This document shows, piece by piece, positions 1 to 7,256 of a stretch of 11,187 nt of DNA. The notes beneath the pieces are model-generated. The model was not told the DNA's origin, did not search any database, and saw only the letters and a list, made by a program, of their open reading frames with translations. Both the position numbers and the translations under genes were made by a program. The DNA is taken from the NCBI GenBank assembly GCA_027623615.1, contig JAQBVH010000039.1, forward strand, positions 1 to 11,187, read 5' to 3'. The stretch's first letter is position 1, and every line of letters begins with the position of its first letter. The DNA comes from Planctomycetota bacterium. Lineage in GTDB: Bacteria; Planctomycetota; UBA1135; GCA-002686595.

Positions 1-1127
1 TCAAGGCACGCAACGAATCCCGACTTGCCGCCGCCATCGTGGCGGGTGGGCTGCTCGTCCTGTTCGAGAGTCGGATCGAGCGGATCAACCCCGAGAGCGT
101 GGACCTGCGCGTCGGAGACCAGGGCGAGCCGCTGCGCCTCGGCAACGACGACGTGTTCTTGATGCTGGGTGGAACGCCGCCCTTCGATCTCCTGCGCGCC
201 TCCGGAGTCGTCTTCGACCCGAAGCTGAGGCCAGCTGCGGCCGCGTCGGTCACGCGACGAGGCCTCCTCTGGTCCCTCGTCGCCGCGCTCCTCTTCGCCG
301 CCGCTGCCCTCGCCTGGGTCCTGACGAACGGCGACTACTACCGCAGCGACTGGGCCACGCGGGCAGCGAGTGAGCAGGGTCGCTTCCTGTGGCCGAGCCG
401 AGGCTCCGGACTCGCCGTGGGCGTGGTGGCCACCGGGCTGCTGCTAGCCAACCTCGCCTACATCCTGCGCCGCTCGAGCTGGTTCCCGCTGGCTTGGGGC
501 TCCCTGCAGCGCTGGATGACGGTGCACATGATCACGGGCGTCACCTGCCTGGTCGCGGCCCTCCTGCACGGCGGGATGACCCCACGGGACACGGTCGGTG
601 GTCACGCTCTGTGGGGCCTGGCCGTGCTGGTCCTGACCGGACTCGTTGGGCGGTTCCTCTACGCGTTCGTCCCGCGCGCCGCGAACGGACGGGAGCTGGC
701 CCTCGAGGAGGTGCAGGCACAGCTCGTCGAGATCACCCAGGGTTGGGATCGGCTCCATCGAGGTTTCGCGGACCAGGCTCGACAAGAGGTGCAACACCTC
801 GTCGAAGCCCAGCGCTGGAAGGGCGGAGTCGTGAGGCGCGTCCTCGGCATGCTCATCGGCCGCAGGCACCTGCAGGGCGGCCTCGCGCGTCTCGAACAGA
901 AGGCCCGCGCGGCGGAGCTCCCCGAGGACCAGGTCGCCGCCATCACGCGCCTCGCGCGCCAGGCGTACCGCGCCGCCAACGCCGCAGCGCACCACGAGGA
1001 GCTCCGGGCCGTCCTGGGCAGTTGGCGCTATCTGCACCGGTGGGTGGCCCTGGGCGTCGTGCTCCTGGTCGGTGTGCATGTCGTCGCGGCGCTGCGCTTC
1101 GCCAGCTTCGGAGGGTGGTCGGGATGA
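1..1127 (+). CDS. FAD-dependent NAD(P) oxidoreductase fused to dihaem-b-like membrane domain (5' partial)
   Basis: The reading frame is open to the left edge (first full codon at 3), so the N-terminal part, presumably with the FAD and NAD(P) folds, is missing; the GTG at 39 is not a real start. The first visible ~60 residues look like the end of a pyridine nucleotide-disulphide oxidoreductase/thioredoxin-reductase-like domain: the NDDVF...GGTPPFDLLRASGV pattern is typical of its last strand and helix. Numbering from nt 39, about five membrane helices follow (roughly 75-95, 123-143, 160-178, 189-211, 335-353), with a ~110-residue charged helical region between the last two. Helix 3 carries H163 and H177 and helix 5 carries H333 and H347. 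The 14-residue spacing on both helices is that of bis-histidine b-haem pairs in cytochrome b and ferric-reductase-type proteins. I infer electron transfer from NAD(P)H through FAD and two b haems across the inner membrane. The stop overlaps the next start (ATGA). The direction of electron flow and the true donor are not shown by the sequence. Confidence 0.8.
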   Translation, partial: KARNESRLAAAIVAGGLLVLFESRIERINPESVDLRVGDQGEPLRLGNDDVFLMLGGTPPFDLLRASGVVFDPKLRPAAAASVTRRGLLWSLVAALLFAAAALAWVLTNGDYYRSDWATRAASEQGRFLWPSRGSGLAVGVVATGLLLANLAYILRRSSWFPLAWGSLQRWMTVHMITGVTCLVAALLHGGMTPRDTVGGHALWGLAVLVLTGLVGRFLYAFVPRAANGRELALEEVQAQLVEITQGWDRLHRGFADQARQEVQHLVEAQRWKGGVVRRVLGMLIGRRHLQGGLARLEQKARAAELPEDQVAAITRLARQAYRAANAAAHHEELRAVLGSWRYLHRWVALGVVLLVGVHVVAALRFASFGGWSG

Positions 1128-3280
1128 AGGCCGCGCTGATCAAGGTCGCCGTTGCGGCGACCTCCCTCGCGATCGTGGCGTACCTCGTCGTGCTCGACCT
1201 GCCGAAGGCGACGCCGGGACCCCTGACCCCCGTGCATGCGCGCCTCCCCGAGCTCCAGGGCCTCGACGGGTGCGCGGTCTGTCACGGTGGCGACGGCCGC
1301 TCGCTCGCGGAGGCGTGCCTCGACTGTCACGCCCCCATCGCTCAGGACATCGAGCTGGGCACGGGGCTGCACGGCGCGCCGCTCGATCAGCCCGTGGCGC
1401 AGTGCGGGGCCTGCCACGTGGAGCACCACGGGGACGCTCTCCCCCTGACCGGGGAGCTGGCGTTCACGCGGGCCGGGGTCGCGGGTCCCGCCGGCTTCGA
1501 CCACGCCCTCGTCGGCTACCTGCTCGAGGGTGTCCACACCTCGCAGGCCTGCGACGCCTGCCACCGCAGCGTCGACCACGCCTGGATCCCCGACGGCCTG
1601 CAACGCTTCGGTGGTCTGGACCGGAACTGCGCGGGCTGCCACGAGGACCCCCACGAGGCGCCGATGCTGCGCGGCTGCGCGGACTGCCACGGTCAGTCCC
1701 TGCCGTTCGCCGAGCTGGACGGCTTCGTGCACGCGGCCGAGCACCCGCTGATCGGCGGGCACGCAGGCCTGCGCTGCGCCGATTGTCACACCGGTTCCTA
1801 CGCGGTCGAAGCCGTGGCGGGCGTGAGCCCTCCCGTGTCACGCACCTGCGCCGACTGCCACGAGGACCCACACAGCCAGGCCTTCCTCGAGCACGAGGAC
1901 GCGCCCGAGGGAGCCAGCTGCGCCAACTGCCACGGGCTGGACGCCTGGCTGCCGGCCGAGCTGACGGAAGTGCAGCACTCGCGGTCGGGATTTCCCCTCG
2001 AGGAGCCCCACGACACGGTCGCGTGCGCCGACTGTCACGCGCCCAGCGCCGCCTTCGCAGCTCGCTTCCCGGGCCGGCGCCAGGACGAATGCGCGTCGTG
2101 TCACAGCGACCCGCACGGCGGACAGTTCGCGGGCGGCCCACTCTCGAGCTGCATCGATTGCCACGGCCGGACCTCCTTCGCCGACTGCACCTTCGGGGTC
2201 GAGGAGCACGCGCTGACCCCCTTCCCCTTGACCGGTGCCCACGCGACGACCGACTGCCAGGCTTGCCACGGCGCGACGCTCACGGAGTTCCGCGGGCTCA
2301 CCTCGACCTGCGCGGACTGCCACGGCGACGCGCACCGCGGCGCGCTGGAGGGATCCTGCGACCAGTGCCACGGGACGACGGCCTTCCGGGACGTGCTCAG
2401 CTCGTTCGACCACCAGGGCGCTACGGGATTCGCCCTTGCAGGTGCCCACGGCGCGGCGTCCTGCGAGAGCTGCCACCCGCGCAGCGCGATGGCCGACAGG
2501 CACGGGCGCACCTTGGGGTTCGTCGCCGAGCACTACCCCGGGGACACGGGCCGCTGCGCGACCTGCCATGACGACGTCCACCAGGGCACCTTCGGCGCGC
2601 AGGACTGCGCGGACTGTCACGGCTTCGAGCACTTCGCACCGGCCCGCGAGTTCGACCACGCGGCCGCGGGCTTCCCCCTGGAAGGCGCCCACGCCCAGAC
2701 GGCCTGCGCCACCTGTCACCCTGCCGACGCTGACGCTCCCCGCGGGTTCGCCCACGCCAGCAGTCACTTCGGCGGCACCACCTGTGCAGCGTGCCACGAG
2801 GACGCGCACCGGCCGACCCTGGGCACCGATTGCGCCTCGTGCCACGACACGCTCACCTTCCGAGCGGTCACCCGTGGCTTCGACCATGAGCGCGACACCC
2901 GGTTCGCCCTGGTCGGGGTCCACTCCGCGATCTCCTGCGCGGAGTGTCATCCGCCCCAGCTGCAGGGAGCCCGCTCCTTCGGTCATGCCCAGGGGACCAG
3001 CTGCGCCGACTGCCACGCCGATCCCCACGCCGGACAGTTCCGCGAGGCGCGGGGTGCGACCGACTGCGCCGCTTGCCACGGGACCGGTGGTCCGTGGTCC
3101 AGCGTGACCTTCGATCACGCAGCGAGCGCGTTCCCACTGGATGAGACTCACGCGGCGCTCGCGTGCGCGGCGTGTCACCAGCCGAGTCGCCTGCGCTCGG
3201 GACGTGAGGTCGTGCGCTACAAGCCCATCGCGCACTCCTGCGCGGATTGCCACGGCAAGAACTTCGCAGGCCCGCGATGA
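1124..3280 (+). CDS. 26-haem membrane-anchored c-type cytochrome
   Basis: The protein has 718 residues, starting at the ATG that overlaps the previous stop; the frame is open further upstream but that part is out of phase with the gene 1 protein. Residues ~6-25 form one hydrophobic segment without a clear AxA cleavage site, so it is probably an uncleaved inner-membrane anchor with the rest in the periplasm. I count 26 CxxCH haem-attachment motifs between residues 50 and 710. After three N-terminal motifs there are eight repeats of about 77 residues beginning near residue 125. Each has the plan FDH-x-FPLxGxH-x-CxxCH, then CxxCHxDxHxG, then CxxCHG; the last unit carries only two haems. The extra histidines in FDH, GxH and DxH are natural distal ligands, suggesting mostly bis-His low-potential haems. 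It resembles the cytochrome c3/doubled-CXXCH class seen in metal-reducing bacteria. I infer a periplasm-spanning haem wire between the upstream oxidoreductase and the downstream barrel. The haem count is read directly from the sequence; the role is inferred. Confidence 0.93.
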   Translation: MKAALIKVAVAATSLAIVAYLVVLDLPKATPGPLTPVHARLPELQGLDGCAVCHGGDGRSLAEACLDCHAPIAQDIELGTGLHGAPLDQPVAQCGACHVEHHGDALPLTGELAFTRAGVAGPAGFDHALVGYLLEGVHTSQACDACHRSVDHAWIPDGLQRFGGLDRNCAGCHEDPHEAPMLRGCADCHGQSLPFAELDGFVHAAEHPLIGGHAGLRCADCHTGSYAVEAVAGVSPPVSRTCADCHEDPHSQAFLEHEDAPEGASCANCHGLDAWLPAELTEVQHSRSGFPLEEPHDTVACADCHAPSAAFAARFPGRRQDECASCHSDPHGGQFAGGPLSSCIDCHGRTSFADCTFGVEEHALTPFPLTGAHATTDCQACHGATLTEFRGLTSTCADCHGDAHRGALEGSCDQCHGTTAFRDVLSSFDHQGATGFALAGAHGAASCESCHPRSAMADRHGRTLGFVAEHYPGDTGRCATCHDDVHQGTFGAQDCADCHGFEHFAPAREFDHAAAGFPLEGAHAQTACATCHPADADAPRGFAHASSHFGGTTCAACHEDAHRPTLGTDCASCHDTLTFRAVTRGFDHERDTRFALVGVHSAISCAECHPPQLQGARSFGHAQGTSCADCHADPHAGQFREARGATDCAACHGTGGPWSSVTFDHAASAFPLDETHAALACAACHQPSRLRSGREVVRYKPIAHSCADCHGKNFAGPR
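1496..3250 (+). repeat. Eight in-gene tri-haem repeats
   Basis: This is protein-level repetition inside the 26-haem cytochrome. Eight units begin with an FDH-like motif (FDH, FVH, VQH, EEH, FDH, FDH, FDH, FDH), the first at nt 1496 and the last at nt 3110. The spacing averages about 77 codons. Each full unit contributes three CxxCH motifs and about three non-CxxCH histidines. The DNA is diverged between units, so this is an old expansion of the coding sequence and not a recent tandem duplication. Confidence 0.85.
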
Positions 3281-4878
3281 GAGCGCCGCTGATTGCCCTC
3301 CTCCTGATCGGGTCCGCCTGGGCCCAGGACGCGCAGCTCGAGGCCCGGGTCGTTCAGACCCTGGGCGAGCAGTTGACCCTCGACCGCGGCACCGACAGCG
3401 GCGTCGAGCCCGGGGATCGCGTGCAGATCGTTCCCGTGGTCGGCGCGACGCGCGAGGGCACGGTGGAGTCGGTCGCGGCCCGCGAGTGCTGGGTCAGCCT
3501 GGAGGGCTCGGCGGCGGTCCCGCCCGGAACGCGCGCCGTGATCTACGTTCCGGCCGCGCGCCTCGAGGCCGAGGGCGACGACTACGAGTGGGAAGGCGGC
3601 CCGGTGGAGTGGGACACCGACATGCCCCTGTTGGCCGAGGTCTCCTCGCCCGCGCCGAAGGATCGCGAGCGCGAGGTGCGCGGTCGTTGGTACGTCATGG
3701 CCGAGTGGGTCGACGACGCCCATTACGACCAGGAGTACGCGTTCGCGCGCGCCGGCCTCGACCTGGAGATCGAGAACCCCTTCGGGCGCGGCGGAGAGCT
3801 CGAGTTCGACGGCGAGTTCCTGCTGCGCTCGGCCGACGTGCAGGACGACGAGGACAGCGACGACAGCGCCCTGCGCATCGACCGGCTGAGCTACGTCTTC
3901 GGCGGCCGGGCGGGCTCGCAGCGCCGCTACGCCTACGGGCGCTTCTTGCAGGCGGAGGTGCCCGAGTTCGGCGTGCTCGACGGCGTGCAGGTCGTGCAAC
4001 AGCTCGCGAGCGGGGACCGCTTCGGCGTGAGCGCCGGCCTGATGCCCGAGACGCGCGAGGACCTGGCGACCGGGGACGACGTGCAGGCCGCGGTCTTCTA
4101 CCGCCACGTGCGCGGACCGCGCGAGGAGCTCAGCTTCGTCGGTGCGTACCAGAAGACCTGGCACGCGGGGCGCGCGGACCGGGACCTCGTCCTGGCGGGC
4201 GCGCGCTGGTACCCAGGGGACGGCTGGTCGGCCTGGGGCAGCGCGTGGATCGACCTGTACGGGTCGGAAGACACGCTCAAGGGCTCGGGCGCTGAGCTCA
4301 CGCGCCTCAGCGCGGGCTTCGGCAAGACCTTCGGCAGCACCGGGGGCCTCCACGCGACCCTGTCCGAGTACCGCTTCCCCGAGCTGCTGCGGAACGAGTC
4401 CAACCCTGCCAGCGACGGCGACCTCGCGCACGACCGAACGCAGCGCCTCTCCCTCTCGGGCTGGCGGCGCGTCACGGAGCGACTCCGCTTGAACGCGCGG
4501 CTCGACCGGTGGAGCGATGAGTCCGACTCCGGCTCGGGCGGAGAGCTAGGCCTCCAGGTCCGGGACTGGGGCCTCGGGAACAGCCGCTTCTCGATCGCGT
4601 TGACGCACCAACAGGGGCTGTTCGGCGACATCTCCGGACTGCGCGCGACCTACGGACGCTACGGTCCGGGCGGCGCTTGGGGTTTGACCTGGCAGTCGGG
4701 CACGCACGAGACCCCGGGCTTCTTCGGCCAGCAGGCCTCCCTCGACCAGGACCGGCTGCGCCTCTTCCTCGATCGGCACACCAGGTCGGGTTGGGACCTG
4801 TCGGTCTACCTCGAACAACGCAGCGGGGACGAGCAGGACTCGCTCCTGCTCGGCTTCTACCTCCAGCGAGGATTCTGA
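3277..4878 (+). CDS. Outer-membrane beta-barrel, candidate cytochrome-conduit porin
   Basis: The protein has 533 residues; its ATG at 3277 overlaps the cytochrome stop (ATGA). A signal peptide ends at SAWA|Q (residue 16). Residues ~20-92 form a small beta-rich domain with the pattern LDRGTDSGVEPGDRV, reminiscent of soluble beta domains that precede other envelope proteins. An acidic linker (~95-135) follows. From about residue 140 to the end the sequence alternates hydrophobic and polar residues with aromatic girdles and short D/G/S-rich turns, and it finishes in ...GFYLQRGF. A C-terminal Phe is the usual outer-membrane barrel signal. About 390 residues of barrel would allow some 16-20 strands. 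It sits between two many-haem cytochromes, which is the layout of MtrB/OmbB-type porins that sheath a cytochrome wire. I do not recognise it as a close MtrB relative, so the porin-conduit role rests on context. A generic porin or barrel is the main alternative. Confidence 0.85.
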   Translation: MRAPLIALLLIGSAWAQDAQLEARVVQTLGEQLTLDRGTDSGVEPGDRVQIVPVVGATREGTVESVAARECWVSLEGSAAVPPGTRAVIYVPAARLEAEGDDYEWEGGPVEWDTDMPLLAEVSSPAPKDREREVRGRWYVMAEWVDDAHYDQEYAFARAGLDLEIENPFGRGGELEFDGEFLLRSADVQDDEDSDDSALRIDRLSYVFGGRAGSQRRYAYGRFLQAEVPEFGVLDGVQVVQQLASGDRFGVSAGLMPETREDLATGDDVQAAVFYRHVRGPREELSFVGAYQKTWHAGRADRDLVLAGARWYPGDGWSAWGSAWIDLYGSEDTLKGSGAELTRLSAGFGKTFGSTGGLHATLSEYRFPELLRNESNPASDGDLAHDRTQRLSLSGWRRVTERLRLNARLDRWSDESDSGSGGELGLQVRDWGLGNSRFSIALTHQQGLFGDISGLRATYGRYGPGGAWGLTWQSGTHETPGFFGQQASLDQDRLRLFLDRHTRSGWDLSVYLEQRSGDEQDSLLLGFYLQRGF

Positions 4879-6227
4879 TGAGACCTCTCCCTTGGATCGT
4901 CACCCTGGTCCTAATGGGCTATGTCCTGCTCGCCGCCTGCTCGATGGGCTCGGGGCCCGTCGACCCCCAGGAGTGGAACACGCGGCGAGGACCGGTCGTG
5001 CCCCACGCGGACTTCCCCGCCGACTGCTCACTCTGTCACCTCCCAGGCTCGTGGACCCGGATCCGAGACGAGTTCAGCTTCGACCACGGCGCGCAGACAG
5101 GGGTCGTCCTCGAGGGCGCGCACGCCGCGGCGGAGTGCCTGCGTTGCCACAACGACCGTGGTCCGGTCGCCGTCTTCGCCCAGCGCGGCTGCGCGGGCTG
5201 CCACGAGGACGTGCACCGCGCCCAGCTCGGGAAGAACTGCGCGGACTGCCACGGCGAGCAGACCTGGCAGCCCCACGATCGCATCCTGGCCCACGGCACG
5301 ACGCGCATGCCCCTCGTGGGCGCCCACGCCGCGGTCGCCTGCTGGCGCTGCCACCAGGGAGCCGAGACCGGAGAGTTCACGGGTCTGGACCCCGACTGCG
5401 CGAGCTGCCACGCGGCGGACCTCGCCCGCGCGAGCGACCCCGATCACCTCACGCTGGGCTGGACCGCCAACTGCGACCGCTGCCACATCCCGACGACCTG
5501 GGCGGGCGAGGGCTTCAACCACGCGACCTTCCCGTTGACCGGCACGCACGCGACCACCGACTGCGCGGAGTGTCATGGGGACGGGCTCTTCGCCGGCACC
5601 CCGCACGATTGCTACGCCTGCCATGCAGCCGAGTACCAGTCGGCCCTCGACCCTGACCACGTCGAGCTGGGTCTGCCCACCGACTGTCGCCTCTGCCACG
5701 GCACGTGGCACTGGACCCCGGCCTCCTTCAACCACGGCTGGGTCACCCAGGCCTGCGTGGAGTGCCACCTGACGGAGTACCAGAACACGACCGAGCCCGA
5801 CCACGAGGTCCTCCAACTCCCCACCTCCTGCCAGGACTGTCACGGGACGAACTTCTGGGTGCCGGCCACCTTCGACCACGAGGGGCTGACCCAGGACTGC
5901 GCGGCCTGCCACCTGTCCGACTACGAGGCCACGACCGACCCCGACCACGAAGCGGCTGGCTTCCCCACCGACTGCGCAGCCTGCCACAACACGCGCACCT
6001 GGTACGGGGGCAGCTTCGACCACGACTTCCCGATCAACAGCGGAGACCACGCCGGCTTCGACTGCGCGGACTGCCACATCCAGCCGCGCAACTTCGCGGT
6101 GTTCACGTGCACCCAGTGCCACGCCCACCAGAAGCGCGACATGGACGACGAGCACGAGGACGAGCGCGGCTACATGTACGAGACCATGGCCTGCTACGCC
6201 TGCCACCCGGACGGGAAGGAGGACTAG
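4878..6227 (+). CDS. 17-haem c-type cytochrome lipoprotein
   Basis: The protein has 449 residues. The ATG at 4878 shares one base with the upstream stop (TGATG), showing tight coupling. Residues 1-21 are a lipoprotein signal peptide ending in the lipobox LAAC, with Cys21 the lipidated residue and Ser at +2, consistent with outer-membrane sorting. There are 17 CxxCH motifs in about 430 mature residues, roughly one haem per 25 residues. The first half uses the same FDH/GAH/CxxCH tri-haem repeat as the 26-haem cytochrome. The second half uses a shorter di-haem repeat with the pattern PDHxxLGLPTxCxxCHGTxxW...FxHxxxTQxCxxCH. The C-terminus is rich in His, Asp and Glu and ends shortly after the last CYACH. 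I infer that it plugs or caps the neighbouring barrel as the outer-membrane terminal of the conduit. Whether it faces the periplasm (MtrA-like) or the cell surface (MtrC-like) cannot be told from sequence. Confidence 0.93.
   Translation: MRPLPWIVTLVLMGYVLLAACSMGSGPVDPQEWNTRRGPVVPHADFPADCSLCHLPGSWTRIRDEFSFDHGAQTGVVLEGAHAAAECLRCHNDRGPVAVFAQRGCAGCHEDVHRAQLGKNCADCHGEQTWQPHDRILAHGTTRMPLVGAHAAVACWRCHQGAETGEFTGLDPDCASCHAADLARASDPDHLTLGWTANCDRCHIPTTWAGEGFNHATFPLTGTHATTDCAECHGDGLFAGTPHDCYACHAAEYQSALDPDHVELGLPTDCRLCHGTWHWTPASFNHGWVTQACVECHLTEYQNTTEPDHEVLQLPTSCQDCHGTNFWVPATFDHEGLTQDCAACHLSDYEATTDPDHEAAGFPTDCAACHNTRTWYGGSFDHDFPINSGDHAGFDCADCHIQPRNFAVFTCTQCHAHQKRDMDDEHEDERGYMYETMACYACHPDGKED
5649..6002 (+). 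repeat. 48-residue di-haem tandem repeats
   Basis: Within the 17-haem lipoprotein, three repeats begin at nt 5649, 5793 and 5937, exactly 144 nt (48 codons) apart; the third runs only to its TW motif at 6002. Each starts DPDH or EPDH, then LPT/FPT-x-CxxCH, then a W-containing turn. A looser relative starts at nt 5436. The exact spacing suggests a more recent expansion than the tri-haem units. Confidence 0.85.
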
Positions 6228-6234
6228 CCCGTCT

Positions 6235-6258
6235 CTGAGACCCGGCGTCGGGGCTCAG
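6235..6258. terminator. Possible bidirectional hairpin terminator between convergent operons
   Basis: CTGAG (6235-6239) pairs with CTCAG (6254-6258). After an A.G mismatch, CCCG (6241-6244) pairs with CGGG (6249-6252), leaving a 4-base loop. It lies 7 bases after the cytochrome stop and overlaps the stop codon of the convergent apbE gene. No T-run follows on either strand, so factor-independent termination is uncertain; position is the main support. Confidence 0.4.
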
Positions 6259-7256
6259 CGCTCGAGGCCCGCGGTGACGTGCACCTTGCCGTCCATGTCG
6301 ACCACGAGCGCCTCGAGGCGTGGCAGGGCTTCGATCCAGCGCAGACCGCTCGGGCCCTCGACGCAGAGCGCCGTCGCGAGGGCGTCGGCGAGGGCCGCGT
6401 CCGGTGCGACCACCGTGGCGGTCATGCAGCCGCGCGCCGGTGCGCCCGTGCGGGGATCGAGGATGTGGTGGTAGCGCACCCCGTCGAGCTCGAAGAAGCG
6501 CTCGTAGTCGCCGGAGGTGACCAGCGCCGTGTTCGAGACCGGGATCGCCGCGAGCAACGCCTCACGGTCCCGGGGATGCTGGATCGCGATGCGCCACGGG
6601 CGCCCCTCGCGCTGGCCGAGGGCCTTGAGGTCGCCGCCGGCGTTGACGATGCCGTGCTCGACGCCGTGCTCGCGCAGGACGTCCATCGCGCGGTCGACGC
6701 CGTAACCCTTGGCGATCCCGCCCAGGCCGATGGCCATCCCTGCGGGGAGGTCGACGGTCGACGCGGGGAGGTCGACGTGGACGCGCGCCCAGCCGACGCG
6801 GGTGAGCGCGGCCTCGAGTTCTTCGGCGCTCGGCACGCGGGGGTGCTCGGCCTTGAAGTCCCACAGGTCGCCGGCGCCCTTGTACGTGGGATCGAAGGCG
6901 CCGCCGGTCAGCTCGGCCACGTCCAGGGCGCGCTGGATCATGCGCGCCAGCTCCTCGGACACGGGGACCGGCCCCCGGCCGCTCGACGCGTTGAGCCGCA
7001 TGAGGGGCGAGTCGCGCCAGGTCGTCATCACGTCCTCGACGCGCCGCAGCTCCACCTCGGCCGCGAGCAACGCGCGCTCGAGGCGCTCGGGGACGGGGCC
7101 CTCGGCCTCGAGGACGACCTCCGTACCCATCGCTCCGAACTTGCGGATGCGGTGGTAGCTCGCGGAGCGCTCGGCGGGTGCGGCCTCCGCGGGCCTTGAG
7201 GGGGAGCTCGCGCATGCTGCGATCGCGAGCGCGGCCAGCAGGCCGAGCGACCTCAC
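6255..7256 (-). CDS. apbE: ApbE-family FAD:protein FMN transferase, lipoprotein
   Basis: The protein has 333 residues. The start is a GTG at 7256 that overlaps the upstream thioredoxin stop (GTGA). A short lipoprotein signal ends at AIAAC with Cys15 lipidated, placing the enzyme on the periplasmic side of a membrane. Family motifs in order: GAMGTE (41-46), GGAFDPT (118-124), LGGIAKGYGVD (178-188), NAGGDL (205-210), SGDYER (248-253) and HHILDPRTG (263-271), then the late DALATAL helix. Length and motif order match full ApbE, which uses FAD and Mg2+ to attach FMN covalently to a Thr or Ser of extracytoplasmic redox proteins. The usual Asp before LGGIAKG is Gly177 here. It is the last gene of the - strand operon after DUF4266, DUF3570 and thioredoxin genes. 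No classical flavinylation motif of the S/DGATxS/T kind was found in the proteins of this window, so the acceptor is unknown. Confidence 0.96.
   Translation of the reverse strand: MRSLGLLAALAIAACASSPSRPAEAAPAERSASYHRIRKFGAMGTEVVLEAEGPVPERLERALLAAEVELRRVEDVMTTWRDSPLMRLNASSGRGPVPVSEELARMIQRALDVAELTGGAFDPTYKGAGDLWDFKAEHPRVPSAEELEAALTRVGWARVHVDLPASTVDLPAGMAIGLGGIAKGYGVDRAMDVLREHGVEHGIVNAGGDLKALGQREGRPWRIAIQHPRDREALLAAIPVSNTALVTSGDYERFFELDGVRYHHILDPRTGAPARGCMTATVVAPDAALADALATALCVEGPSGLRWIEALPRLEALVVDMDGKVHVTAGLER

Noticed and set aside
389..1123. Upstream extension of the 26-haem cytochrome frame.
   Set aside because: It is Arg/Pro/Gly-rich noise overlapping the membrane oxidoreductase in another phase; the ATG at 1124 gives a proper membrane anchor and an ATGA overlap.
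1496..3250. Regularly spaced short DNA repeats (TGCCACG and similar) looking like a direct-repeat array or CRISPR.
   Set aside because: They are haem-motif codons in frame, with diverged DNA and variable spacing; no constant repeat/spacer pattern exists.
1838..3253. A 471-residue open frame on the - strand opposite the 26-haem cytochrome.
   Set aside because: It is a mirror of the biased cytochrome codons in GC-rich DNA, with no domain resemblance and strongly repetitive Val/Arg/Gly composition.
5028..6206. A 392-residue - strand frame opposite the 17-haem cytochrome.
   Set aside because: Same reason: it mirrors the CxxCH repeats and has no signal, start context or family pattern.
6279..7199. 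A 306-residue + strand frame opposite apbE.
   Set aside because: The - strand carries every ApbE motif; the + frame is an antisense shadow.
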